From Thiocystis violascens DSM 198 (lineage in GTDB: Bacteria; Pseudomonadota; Gammaproteobacteria; Chromatiales; Chromatiaceae): 64,000 nucleotides of DNA. A program made the translations under genes and the position numbers. Below, in pieces: positions 43,033 through 52,138 of the stretch (positions are counted from its first letter, which is position 1; each line of letters begins with the position of its first letter). The notes under the pieces were generated by a model. The model was not told the DNA's origin. It made no database searches and saw only the letters and a program-made list of their open reading frames with translations. The stretch is from NCBI RefSeq assembly GCF_000227745.2, contig NC_018012.1, positions 806,001-870,000 of the forward strand, read 5' to 3'.

Positions 43033-44226
43033 GAGGGTGTAGACAAAAATAATTGAGCTGCTATTTGTATACCAGTCTACAACTGAGCTGGTGTGCGCTG
43101 ATGTCGAAAGCTGGTCGTCCCCCCAAGATTCACGAGGCGGAGCAAGCGGTATTGCGTCAAATTGTCACGGATCGCCCGACCTCCACGCTGTCAGAGATTG
43201 CCCGGGAACTCGCGGCACGGACGGGAATCGAGGCTCATGAAGCAACGATTCGCAAGTCCTTGCGGGAGGCGGGCGTCACGCGCCTCCGGGGCGAGAGTGG
43301 TCTCGAGGCGCAAGCGCGCGCAACGCCGCGTCGGTATGGGTATACGGATGCGCATCGTCGCCACGACCCCGACCAAAGCTACCCAAGTTGTCTGACCGAT
43401 GCGGAGTGGGACTTGGTCGCCGCTCTCTTTGAGATGCCGGGCGGGCGGGGTCAACCGCCCCGCGTGTCGCGCCGGAGCATCCTGGAGGCGTGTTGCTACG
43501 TGGTGCGCACGGGGTGCGCGTGGCGGATGCTGCCGCACGATTTCGCGCCTTGGCAGAATGTCTACAAGACGTTTCGCCGTTGGAGTGCGGCTGGGAAGTT
43601 TGAGCAGATGCATGATCGACTGCGGGGGCAATGGCGCGAACGCGAGGGGCGTGAGATCGCGCCGACGGCGGCGGTGCTGGATGCGCAATCGACCCGCGGC
43701 TCGCCGCAGGGTGGACCGAGCGGCTTTGATGCGGGCAAGCAGGTCAAGGGGCGCAAGCGCAGCCTGGTGGTCGATACCTTGGGGTTCGTGTTGGCGGTGA
43801 GCGTGGTCGCGGCCAATCTTCAGGACCGCGATGCCGCCTCGGGCGCCGTCGCTGACGCGGCCGCCAAGTACCCCCAGATCAACACGCTGTTTGTCGATAG
43901 CGCCTACGCCGGTCAATTTGCCCAAACCACCGAGCAGACCCACGCGATCCGCGTGGAAGTCGTGCGCCATCCAGCCAACAAAAGCGTTGGCTCCTGGCAC
44001 GTGGACGGGGCGCCTGACCGAGTGGTGATCGCCAACGCCGACGGCTTCGTTCCGCTGCCGAAGCGCTGGGTTGTCGAGCGCACCCATGCGTGGAATGAGC
44101 GTGCCCGTCGATTGATCATGCATCATGACCGTCTGCCAGCGGTCTCCGAAACCTGGGTTTGGCTGGCGGAGGCGCGCATCCTGCTGCGGCGGTTGACCAC
44201 AACGGTTTGATTTTGTCTACACCCTC
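43033..44226 (+). mobile_element. IS5-family element, copy 2 (1194 bp, intact)
   Basis: Terminal inverted repeats GAGGGTGTAGACAAAA at both ends and a TTA direct repeat on each side (43030-43032 and 44227-44229), fitting the TNA target of several IS5 subgroups. It carries one intact transposase gene. An IS1182-family copy abuts its right end. Confidence 0.95.
43101..44210 (+). CDS. IS5-family transposase
   Basis: A 369-residue transposase from the ATG at 43101. The N-terminal MSKAGRPPKIHEAEQAV ... RPTSTLSEIARELAARTGI looks like a winged/HTH DNA-binding region. The DDE domain follows, with YPSCLTDAEWDLV, VLDAQSTRGS (first Asp), LFVDSAYAG (second Asp), and VERTHAWNERARRL (Glu). No frameshift, so it is likely active in trans on copy 1. 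Confidence 0.94.
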   Translation: MSKAGRPPKIHEAEQAVLRQIVTDRPTSTLSEIARELAARTGIEAHEATIRKSLREAGVTRLRGESGLEAQARATPRRYGYTDAHRRHDPDQSYPSCLTDAEWDLVAALFEMPGGRGQPPRVSRRSILEACCYVVRTGCAWRMLPHDFAPWQNVYKTFRRWSAAGKFEQMHDRLRGQWREREGREIAPTAAVLDAQSTRGSPQGGPSGFDAGKQVKGRKRSLVVDTLGFVLAVSVVAANLQDRDAASGAVADAAAKYPQINTLFVDSAYAGQFAQTTEQTHAIRVEVVRHPANKSVGSWHVDGAPDRVVIANADGFVPLPKRWVVERTHAWNERARRLIMHHDRLPAVSETWVWLAEARILLRRLTTTV

Positions 44227-44228
44227 TT

Positions 44229-45845
44229 AGAGCTTGTGAACAAACCTCCCGACCCTGTGCGAGGCGGTGGGTGGGGAGTATAATGGCCCCATTGAATTGA
44301 CAGTCGGTAATCGACGAGCGATGTCCAACGAGCGGCAACCAAGTCTGTTTGACGCTGCCCCCAGTCTTGCGGAACGGCCCCCGCCCGTCGCGACGACGGT
44401 GGCCGCGGGTGTGGCGCGGGTCCTGATGCCGAATCGGACGCAACTGGAACGGCGCCCGTGCGACCTGGAGGCGCCGTTGCCCGCAGGGCATCGGGCGCGC
44501 CTGGTCTGGGCGCGGGTCGAGCGGGCGGACGTGAGCGGCATGTATGCGGTCATCCGTGCGTTCGAAGGCGGTAGCGGACGCCCCGGAGATCCTGTTCGCG
44601 CTGTGGCTGTATGCGACGCTGGAGGGGGTTGGCAGCGCGCGGGCGGTGGCGAGGCTGACCCAGGAGCACGACGCCTACCGGTGGATCTGCGGCGGGGTGC
44701 AGGTGAACGACCACACCCTGTCGGATTTTCGCACGGCGCATGGCGAGGTGCTCGACGCCTTGTTGACCGACAGCGTGGCGGCCTTGCTGGCGGTGGGGGC
44801 GGTGACGCTCAAGCGGGTGGCCCAAGATGGGATACGCATCCGCGCCAGTGCCGGGGCGGCCTCGTTCCGGCGTGGCGAGACGCTGGAGCGGTGTCTGGAG
44901 GCGGCGCAGGCACAGGTCGAGGCGCTCAAGCGTCAGTGCGAGGATGACCCCGGCGCTACGACCCGGCGACAACAGGCGGCCCGTGAACGCGCGGCCCGTG
45001 AGCGGCAAGAACGCATTGAGCAGGCGCTCACGCGTCTGCCGCAGATGGCCGAGATCAAAACCAAACAGGGCAAGAAGGCAGAGGCGGCGCGGGTTTCCAC
45101 GACCGATGCCGAGGCGACGGTGATGACGATGGCTGACGGCGGTTATCGTCCCGCCGACAACGGCCAGTTCGTCAGCGACACGGCATCACACGTCGTTGTC
45201 GGCGTGGAAGCGGCCACGGCGGGAACGGACATGGCGCAACTGACCCCCATGATTGAGCAGGTCAACGAGCGCTATGGGCAGGCCCCTGACGAGTGGCTGG
45301 TCGACGGTGGCTACCCGGCCCACGAGCAACTCGAACAAGCCGCCGCGTCGACCGTTGTGTATGCCCCGCGCCGAAAGACGCGCAGACCGATCCGCACGTC
45401 GCCAAAGCGGGCGCCAGCGAACCCGTCGCCGCGTGGCGCGAACGCATGGGCACCGACGCGGCGAAGGACCTCTACAAAGAACGGGCATCCACGCCCGAGT
45501 GCGTCAACGCCCAGGCGCGCGAGCGCGGCCTCACCCGTGTGCGGGTCCGCGGCACCCCCAAAGCGCGCTGTGTGCTGCTACTGCATGCCCTGGCTCATAA
45601 CCTGATGCGCACCTTCGCCCTGGCGCCCGATCTGCTCGGGTACGGGAGCGGTGCGTCTGCGGAACCGGCTATGGCCACATAACAGATTGATATAACGTGA
45701 AGCGCCGTGTGGGGCCGCCAATCGGCCCGTGACGGACCACCGTTTCGCGACGCCCAGGCGGATAATCGTGTACGAGACCATCTCGTCAGGACTGGGGCGT
45801 TTGCATCGCCGCGATGCCGCGAAAATCGAATTGTTCACAACCTCT
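44229..45845 (+). mobile_element. IS1182-family element, copy 1
   Basis: About 1617 bp with ends AGAGCTTGTGAACAA and the near-complement TTGTTCACAACCTCT. An apparently identical copy lies inverted at 50521-52137. No direct repeat was found at the flanks. It lies directly against the right end of the IS5 element. Confidence 0.88.
44321..45682 (+). pseudogene. IS1182-family transposase in three frames
   Basis: The frame starts MSNERQPSLFDAAPS, with HRARLVWARVERADVSGMY. It shifts near 44560 into EILFALWLYATLEGVGSARAVARL ... CGGVQVNDHTLSDFR ... VAQDGIRIRASAGAASFRRGE ... RVSTTDAEATVMTMADGG, and shifts back near 45390 into VAAWRERMGTDAAKDLYKERA ... LTRVRVRGTPKARCVLLLHAL. All domains of an IS1182 transposase are present, but two frameshifts split it. 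Both copies share exactly these shifts. Confidence 0.85.
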
Positions 45846-45990
45846 GAGGCATGGAACGCGGGGTTTGATGTGCAACGGAACAGAAAATTTAGGTAAGCCC
45901 GTCGACCGTCTCGTTCAGGTCTAGATCGTCGTCCACTGGTGTCTCAGATTGCCGGGTAAAACCCTAATGAGGCGGTCAATCCGTCTCATC

Positions 45991-46788
45991 GGGGTAGACC
46001 CAACAGTGACGCTGGTGGCGAATTCATTCATTCGGCCAGTTCACCCCGCGCCCTGAAGCGCGGCAAACCGCGAACAGCGGGTTGGCGCGATGGGGGTTCC
46101 ACCCAACCACTCCCCGACTCGAATCAGGTTGATCGCCACGGCCGTGGCGAGGTGTTGCAGATGGGTTTTTGCCTCCCCGATGTCGCGACACTGTCGCAGG
46201 CCACTGCGCCGGATGGCTTGCTCATGGGTGCTTTCTACACCCGCGCGAGCTGCATACTGCCGACGAAACGCCTCGGTGGCCTGCTCCTCACGTCGGCCCT
46301 GTAACATCTCATACTGGTCGCGCGCACTTAACACCGTGTGATCGAAGCCAGGATCGGTCAGTTCCAGCCCAAGCAGGTACTTCCAGTCGAGGCGACTGCG
46401 CACGGCGTCGGCGGCCGCCCGGTCCGACAGATCCTCGATAAACTGCAAGACCGTCACTCAGGCCAAGCGGCCGGGGGCTTCGGCGGGTTGACCGCGGCGC
46501 GGGAAGAGATCGGCAAAGCGCTCATCGGCGTAGAGCGCTCCAACGTGCTCGGCCAACTGTAAGCACAGGGTGCCGTGCGAAAAGGCCGCGAGCGCGACGC
46601 GACGGGTCTCGGACGGAATCTCAAAGGCGGTGCCCAGTTGCAGCGACATGGGTCGTCTCCGAAGTTGTGGCGGCAAGCCGTCTGGCCGGCATGAGACCGT
46701 GGACCGCGCAACCTGGAGGAATGCTGCGACGGCAGCCGCCTGGGCATGGAGACGAATTCGCCACCAGTGTCAGTGTTGGGTCTACCCC
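45991..46788 (-). mobile_element. internally deleted IS1182-family derivative
   Basis: Near-perfect inverted ends of about 35 bp, beginning GGGGTAGACCCAACA at 45991 and mirrored at 46774-46788, with CTGGTGGCGAATTC further in. It is about 800 bp, half the length expected, with N- and C-terminal transposase parts only. Different from the 1617-bp IS1182-type copies. Confidence 0.8.
46041..46649 (-). pseudogene. IS1182-type transposase, central part deleted
   Basis: The N-terminus MSLQLGTAFEIPSETRRVA ... LYADERFADLFPRRGQPAE ends in a stop or frameshift, then LQFIEDLSDRAAADAVRSRLDWKYLLGLELTDPGFDHTVLS, followed directly by the C-terminal YAARAGVESTHEQAIRRSGLRQCRDIGEAKTHLQH. The whole catalytic centre between HTVLS and the C-terminus is missing. 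Confidence 0.8.
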
Positions 46789-46797
46789 CTGTCCTTG

Positions 46798-46998
46798 TCA
46801 CGGATCCTCGCGGCGGAGAATGACCCGGCGCGCCGAGCGGAGTTGATCGAGGCGCTCCGCCAGGGCTCGGTGGCGACCTGGAAGCACTTCAACCTGCACG
46901 GCGAGTTCGATTTCTCGGACGAGCGGATGGCCGATTCCATCGGATTGACCGCGGTTCCCGTCGCGCTTTCTGGCGTGGACCCACCGCGCGCGCCATGA
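46798..46998 (+). pseudogene. Tn3-family transposase C-terminal fragment
   Basis: RILAAENDPARRAELIEALRQGSVATWKHFNLHGEFDFSDERMADSIGL matches the extreme C-terminus of Tn3-type TnpA. It differs from the TnpA at 52139-54346, so it comes from another transposon. It starts about 10 bp after the deleted IS1182 element. Confidence 0.65.
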
Positions 46999-47142
46999 AT
47001 TTAGCCCCGACACCTGGAAAACCGGGCCGACAGAGTGCCTATGAGAGTTTTTGTCCGTTTGTGCAAAATCACCCAACAAACGAGGGCTCCATCAATCCGC
47101 CAGGATCTGATCGAGTCGCTTTCGATGAGGCCGCACGAACCC

Positions 47143-47177
47143 TGACGGAATTTTCGGCGGTTTGGGCTTACAACCCC
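47143..47177 (-). repeat. Tn3-type terminal inverted repeat
   Basis: On the minus strand GGGGTTGTAAGCCCAAACCG continuing to CCGTCA. The same 35 bases recur at 54344-54379 in the same orientation. The outer side (GGGG) faces right. It interrupts a tyrosine recombinase gene at 47178. Confidence 0.8.
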
Positions 47178-47421
47178 TCTGCAGAGTCTCGACATAGGCC
47201 GCGACCTGGACCGGCTCGATCTCCCGTAACGCCGTCAATCCGGCCTGCTCGCACCAGAGCGAAAAATCGACCACGGCACGGGTGTAGGCCCGTCGGGTAT
47301 GGGGATTGCGGATGTTGGCGGTAAAAAATTCAATGAACCGCTTCCCCGCCTCCGGGGTCGGGACAAAGAGCGCCGGCAGGGTCACCGAGGCCCCGCCGAC
47401 CTGAATCAAGGATTGTGTCAT
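47178..47421 (-). pseudogene. tyrosine recombinase, 5' part only
   Basis: From ATG 47421 the frame reads MTQSLIQVGGASVTLPALFV, then FFTANIRNPHTRRAYTRAVVDFSLWCEQAGL and EIEPVQVAAYVETLQ, a core-binding SAM-like domain of XerC/D-type recombinases. The Tn3-type terminal repeat cuts it there, and the catalytic domain is absent. Confidence 0.75.
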
Positions 47422-47521
47422 GCGCGAACCCTCCGCGCCCCTCTGTTTTGCACGCTCCCCGCGCCCCACTCATCCCGATTCTGGCCTGCGGCGTTGGCGA
47501 TGCCGATCCCGGTTGCCTGCC

Positions 47522-47550
47522 TTGGCAGCTCATCTAAAATTTTGTATAGT
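47522..47550 (+). promoter_or_regulatory. sigma-70 promoter of the toxin-antitoxin pair
   Basis: TTGGCA, 17-bp spacer, TATAGT. The -10 ends only 6 bases before the toxin ATG at 47557, so the predicted start of transcription falls at or next to the start codon. Confidence 0.7.
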
Positions 47551-47556
47551 TTCGTC

Positions 47557-47895
47557 ATGTCTGCCCCTAAACCGATTGCATTCTGCGGCAGCGCCCTGGA
47601 TGACCTGCGCGCCTTCCCCGTCGCCGCGCGCCGTGAAGCAGGGCATCAACTCGACCAACTCCAGCAGGGTCGCCTCCCCGATGACTGGAAGCCGATGACC
47701 ACCATCGGCTCCGGCGTCCAGGAGATTCGGATTCGGGACGCCAGCGGGGCCTTTCGACTCCTCTACGTCGCGAAATTCCCGGAAGCCGTTTACGTCCTGC
47801 ATTGCTTCCAGAAGAAAACGCAGAAAACCAGTCAGGCGGACCTCAACGTCGCCGAGCAACGCTATCGAGACCTCATCCAGGAGCGAACCCCATGA
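47557..47895 (+). CDS. RelE/HigB-type toxin (phage Gp49-like family)
   Basis: A 112-residue protein. KPIAFCGSALDDLRAFPVAARREAGHQLDQLQQG, VQEIRIRDASGAFRLLYVAKF and VYVLHCFQKKTQKTSQADL fit the Gp49/HigB family of ribosome-dependent mRNA interferases. The toxin precedes the antitoxin, as in higBA, and overlaps it by 4 bp (ATGA). There is no Shine-Dalgarno, which fits the promoter position. Confidence 0.9.
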   Translation: MSAPKPIAFCGSALDDLRAFPVAARREAGHQLDQLQQGRLPDDWKPMTTIGSGVQEIRIRDASGAFRLLYVAKFPEAVYVLHCFQKKTQKTSQADLNVAEQRYRDLIQERTP

Positions 47896-48173
47896 GCCAC
47901 GACCGTTTTACCAGTGTCTGGGACGCCCTGGAGGACACGCCCCAGGAGGCCGAGAACCTGCGGCTGCGTTCCGCCTTGATGATGGCCTTGAAAGACCATC
48001 TGACCCACGCGGGCCTCACGCAAGCGCAAGCCGCGCAGCAACTGGGGGTGACCCAACCCAGAATCTCCGACCTCCTGCGCGGCAAAATCCACCTGTTTAG
48101 CCTGGATACGCTGGTCAACATGGCCGCCTCGGCGGGCTTGCACGTCGAGCTGCATCTGCGTCACGCGGCCTAA
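47892..48173 (+). CDS. XRE-family antitoxin
   Basis: A 93-residue protein with a central helix-turn-helix (GLTQAQAAQQLGVTQPRISDLLRGK) and the C-terminal strand region LDTLVNMAASAGLHVELHL. It is the usual partner of Gp49/HigB toxins, neutralises them and represses the operon. Start at 47892 is coupled to the toxin stop. No terminator was identified downstream. Confidence 0.9.
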   Translation: MSHDRFTSVWDALEDTPQEAENLRLRSALMMALKDHLTHAGLTQAQAAQQLGVTQPRISDLLRGKIHLFSLDTLVNMAASAGLHVELHLRHAA

Positions 48174-48652
48174 TCGGGATCCAGACCGCGCACCTCGTCT
48201 CGGCAGGCTTGGGACGCGCCACCCTCCCGGCCTCCTCCAGGGAGCAATCGCTTCCGCGTTTAGTATTGATAAGGACAATCCTGTTGCGGAACCGCAAAAA
48301 TCAATCGACTAATCACTGTCGATTGATCCGAGCAATTCTCAAACGATCCCCGCCGAAAGCCAATCCTTTGCTCCTTCCCGATAGCCACCTTCAATCCTCC
48401 CTCCCCCGCCACGGCCCTCCATGATAATCCCTTTTATCAAGCAGAATCAGACCAGAACACTTAAACGCTTAACCGGCTAACAGGATCGGCGGATAACCAC
48501 TAAAGCCTAAAAACATCTAGCCTGATTGGTTGTTAGTATGTCTAATGGCAACGTGTTGGAAAGATTAGATTGATAGCCAATTTTCGGTCTAAGCGGCTCA
48601 CACTCAAAACTGTTACCATGATAGACGTTTATCCGCTTCAGAGTGCAATGCC
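48174..48652. other. AT-richer gap with a 10-bp hairpin
   Basis: About 480 bp without a supported gene. ATCAATCGAC (48300-48309) pairs with GTCGATTGAT (48318-48327) but no T run follows. The segment 48430-48560 is visibly richer in A and T than the neighbouring genes. It may carry the promoter of the next gene or derive from a plasmid or phage. Confidence 0.5.
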
Positions 48653-48898
48653 ATGCCAAACGATGACCAGACCCGCTGGACCGTTACAGTCTCCCAGCAG
48701 ACGGACATTGCCTTGCGAACCTTTCTCGCGCAGCGCGGACTCAAGAAAGGGGCTCTCTCCGTCTTTATCGAGGAGGCGGTCCAGAGGCGCCTTCGGGAGC
48801 TGACGCTCGGCGAGACCCGCCAGGAGGCTGAGCGACCCCAGGACCAAGACCGAGTTCAGGACTTCGTTGATGCCCCCTTAATGGAGGCGGCGCAGTAA
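48653..48898 (+). CDS. ribbon-helix-helix-type antitoxin-like protein (orphan)
   Basis: An 81-residue protein. TRWTVTVSQQTDIALRTFLAQRG and GALSVFIEEAVQRRLREL have the beta-strand/two-helix pattern of XACb0070-like ribbon-helix-helix antitoxins. Such genes normally precede a PIN-domain toxin. Here the 440 bp downstream show no such gene. The protein probably binds DNA as a dimer. Confidence 0.75.
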   Translation: MPNDDQTRWTVTVSQQTDIALRTFLAQRGLKKGALSVFIEEAVQRRLRELTLGETRQEAERPQDQDRVQDFVDAPLMEAAQ

Positions 48899-49340
48899 CC
48901 CGGTTCGACGGGGCGTGGCCCTGACCAAGGCATCGCTGGCCACGACTCGGCTTTGAGTGTCTGCGCATGGCTTGTTTGGAGCCGTTCTCACGCGCCAGTC
49001 TGTCAATGTCGTCTCGCCGGCGGCGATGGTTCTTGACGACGGCCTAGCGGTGCTTTGCCGCTATATACACATTCTCAGCAGAGACCACATAAAGTGTTAA
49101 CGGTAAGTCCTGCCTGCCTTACTATTAGCAGGTCACGCCCCAGAGCTAACACTCGCCGTGCTGCGGCCTTTGGCAGCTCAGAGATGGAAACCGATCATCC
49201 GGGGTCTAACGGTTCGCAGGGTAGGAAACAACGCTACCGATTTCACGGCCTGCTCAGGTTTCTCTTCAAATTGACAAAGCCGGAGCGCATTCGATCACGC
49301 GCCAGAGCTGCGGTGACGCAACAGGGAATACGCGGTGCCG
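48899..49340. other. gap without recognised genes
   Basis: About 440 bp. Short open frames on both strands lack binding sites and family features. The expected PIN toxin of the upstream antitoxin-like gene was not found. Confidence 0.5.
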
Positions 49341-50520
49341 TTAGCCGCTCACCTTTCCCCAGGGCCCAATCCCCTTAACGATCTTCCGTCCCAGGAAGTG
49401 CTGGTTCAACTGTTTTTCCTGCTTGTCCATCGCTGATTTCAGCTTGCCCTTGTTGACATAGAGATGCGCTAACCGCCGTTGAGTGGCAGGGTTAGCGTAG
49501 TCCAGCGCACCTTCCTCGAATTCCATCCATTCGTACGCGCGGCGGTCGGTGGTTTCCAGAAAGAGCACCCATGCAGCATAGGCGTCGATGTCGGATGCTG
49601 CTCGCCAGTAGACGTTCCACCAGTGTCGGGCACAGGCTTCCTTGTGCTGCCAGTGTGCTGTTTCCCTCTGCCGGGAGGTGCGACCGTCCACAGCTAGACC
49701 CTCGGGCCAAGCTTCCGAAACGGGTAGCTCGTTGCCTGTGGTAAATCCGGCGAGTTTGCCGGCGCGCTGTTTGCGCCAGACGACGCAGGAAGCCAAATCG
49801 GCGGCGATTACGTGATCGAGCCACCCCTGCGCTCCGTTCACGTTGGCTGCGATGGCGACTTCAAGTAACGCCTGATCAGCATTCGTCGACATCAGGCTGA
49901 GCAGTTCCTCGCGAAGCGCTTCAGGCACGTGGGACGAACGGAAGAGCATGTTGATCATCTCTTCGACATGCGCCTTTCCCTCGTAGCGGGTGATAAGCGT
50001 TTTGCGGAGACCGTTCCACAGGGCCATGCCTTGGTCGGGTGAACACGACAGAAGCGCCTCGCAGAGCGCCAGGTAGACACCTTCAGCGAGCCGCACCCGA
50101 CGTTTGAAATCGGAAGTAACCTCTTCGGCGCCTTCCAGCCATCTCTCGATCACAGCTGGCTCATGCTTGATGATCGGGACGCAGTCTGATGCATCGACGT
50201 CGCGAAGATAGAGGCTTGCACCGGAAGATCGGGCCGCGTTGATCCGGCTCACGGCCGTGTCGATGGCCCGCTGATGGATTTCCCGCAGTTTATCCGGCTC
50301 CATCGCGGCAAATCGTAATCCGGCGAATGGATTATCTTCGCCCTCGGCTCGGACTGTGATTGAAAAACTGAAGGGATCGACCATGCGCTTTTCGCTGTCG
50401 ACCGTGATGTCCGATCCGAGATCAGGCGCCTCTGCGATGGAAATGCCCAGGATCGCACTGAATACCTCGGTCGCGAGATGCGCATCCGCCGCCGATCCGC
50501 CACGCGCCACGACTGCCCTC
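49341..50520 (-). pseudogene. 3' part of a large unrecognised gene cut by an IS1182-family copy
   Basis: About 390 residues are readable from the IS junction at 50520 to the stop at 49341. The N-terminus is missing, because the frame continues into IS sequence where the only ATG (50552) is found. The protein is rich in helices (PAVIERWLEGAEEV, VPEALREELLSLMS) and tryptophan (HWWNVYWRAASDIDAYAAW). I do not recognise the family. A large multi-domain protein from an accessory or defence locus is possible but not shown. Confidence 0.6.
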
Positions 50521-52137
50521 AGAGGTTGTGAACAATTCGATTTTCGCGGCATCGCGGCGATGCAAACGCCCCAGTCCTGACGAGATGGTCTCGTACACGA
50601 TTATCCGCCTGGGCGTCGCGAAACGGTGGTCCGTCACGGGCCGATTGGCGGCCCCACACGGCGCTTCACGTTATATCAATCTGTTATGTGGCCATAGCCG
50701 GTTCCGCAGACGCACCGCTCCCGTACCCGAGCAGATCGGGCGCCAGGGCGAAGGTGCGCATCAGGTTATGAGCCAGGGCATGCAGTAGCAGCACACAGCG
50801 CGCTTTGGGGGTGCCGCGGACCCGCACACGGGTGAGGCCGCGCTCGCGCGCCTGGGCGTTGACGCACTCGGGCGTGGATGCCCGTTCTTTGTAGAGGTCC
50901 TTCGCCGCGTCGGTGCCCATGCGTTCGCGCCACGCGGCGACGGGTTCGCTGGCGCCCGCTTTGGCGACGTGCGGATCGGTCTGCGCGTCTTTCGGCGCGG
51001 GGCATACACAACGGTCGACGCGGCGGCTTGTTCGAGTTGCTCGTGGGCCGGGTAGCCACCGTCGACCAGCCACTCGTCAGGGGCCTGCCCATAGCGCTCG
51101 TTGACCTGCTCAATCATGGGGGTCAGTTGCGCCATGTCCGTTCCCGCCGTGGCCGCTTCCACGCCGACAACGACGTGTGATGCCGTGTCGCTGACGAACT
51201 GGCCGTTGTCGGCGGGACGATAACCGCCGTCAGCCATCGTCATCACCGTCGCCTCGGCATCGGTCGTGGAAACCCGCGCCGCCTCTGCCTTCTTGCCCTG
51301 TTTGGTTTTGATCTCGGCCATCTGCGGCAGACGCGTGAGCGCCTGCTCAATGCGTTCTTGCCGCTCACGGGCCGCGCGTTCACGGGCCGCCTGTTGTCGC
51401 CGGGTCGTAGCGCCGGGGTCATCCTCGCACTGACGCTTGAGCGCCTCGACCTGTGCCTGCGCCGCCTCCAGACACCGCTCCAGCGTCTCGCCACGCCGGA
51501 ACGAGGCCGCCCCGGCACTGGCGCGGATGCGTATCCCATCTTGGGCCACCCGCTTGAGCGTCACCGCCCCCACCGCCAGCAAGGCCGCCACGCTGTCGGT
51601 CAACAAGGCGTCGAGCACCTCGCCATGCGCCGTGCGAAAATCCGACAGGGTGTGGTCGTTCACCTGCACCCCGCCGCAGATCCACCGGTAGGCGTCGTGC
51701 TCCTGGGTCAGCCTCGCCACCGCCCGCGCGCTGCCAACCCCCTCCAGCGTCGCATACAGCCACAGCGCGAACAGGATCTCCGGGGCGTCCGCTACCGCCT
51801 TCGAACGCACGGATGACCGCATACATGCCGCTCACGTCCGCCCGCTCGACCCGCGCCCAGACCAGGCGCGCCCGATGCCCTGCGGGCAACGGCGCCTCCA
51901 GGTCGCACGGGCGCCGTTCCAGTTGCGTCCGATTCGGCATCAGGACCCGCGCCACACCCGCGGCCACCGTCGTCGCGACGGGCGGGGGCCGTTCCGCAAG
52001 ACTGGGGGCAGCGTCAAACAGACTTGGTTGCCGCTCGTTGGACATCGCTCGTCGATTACCGACTGTCAATTCAATGGGGCCATTATACTCCCCACCCACC
52101 GCCTCGCACAGGGTCGGGAGGTTTGTTCACAAGCTCT
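50521..52137 (-). mobile_element. IS1182-family element, copy 2 (inverted)
   Basis: The same 1617 bp as 44229-45845 in opposite orientation, starting AGAGGTTGTGAACAA and ending TTGTTCACAAGCTCT. The left side cuts the unknown gene at 50520; the right side cuts a Tn3 transposase at 52138. No direct repeat is seen at the flanks. Confidence 0.88.
50684..52045 (-). pseudogene. IS1182-family transposase in three frames, copy 2
   Basis: Translations in all three segments are the same as in copy 1, including both frameshifts. It is therefore non-functional as a single protein unless frameshifting occurs. Confidence 0.85.
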
Positions 52138-52138
52138 C

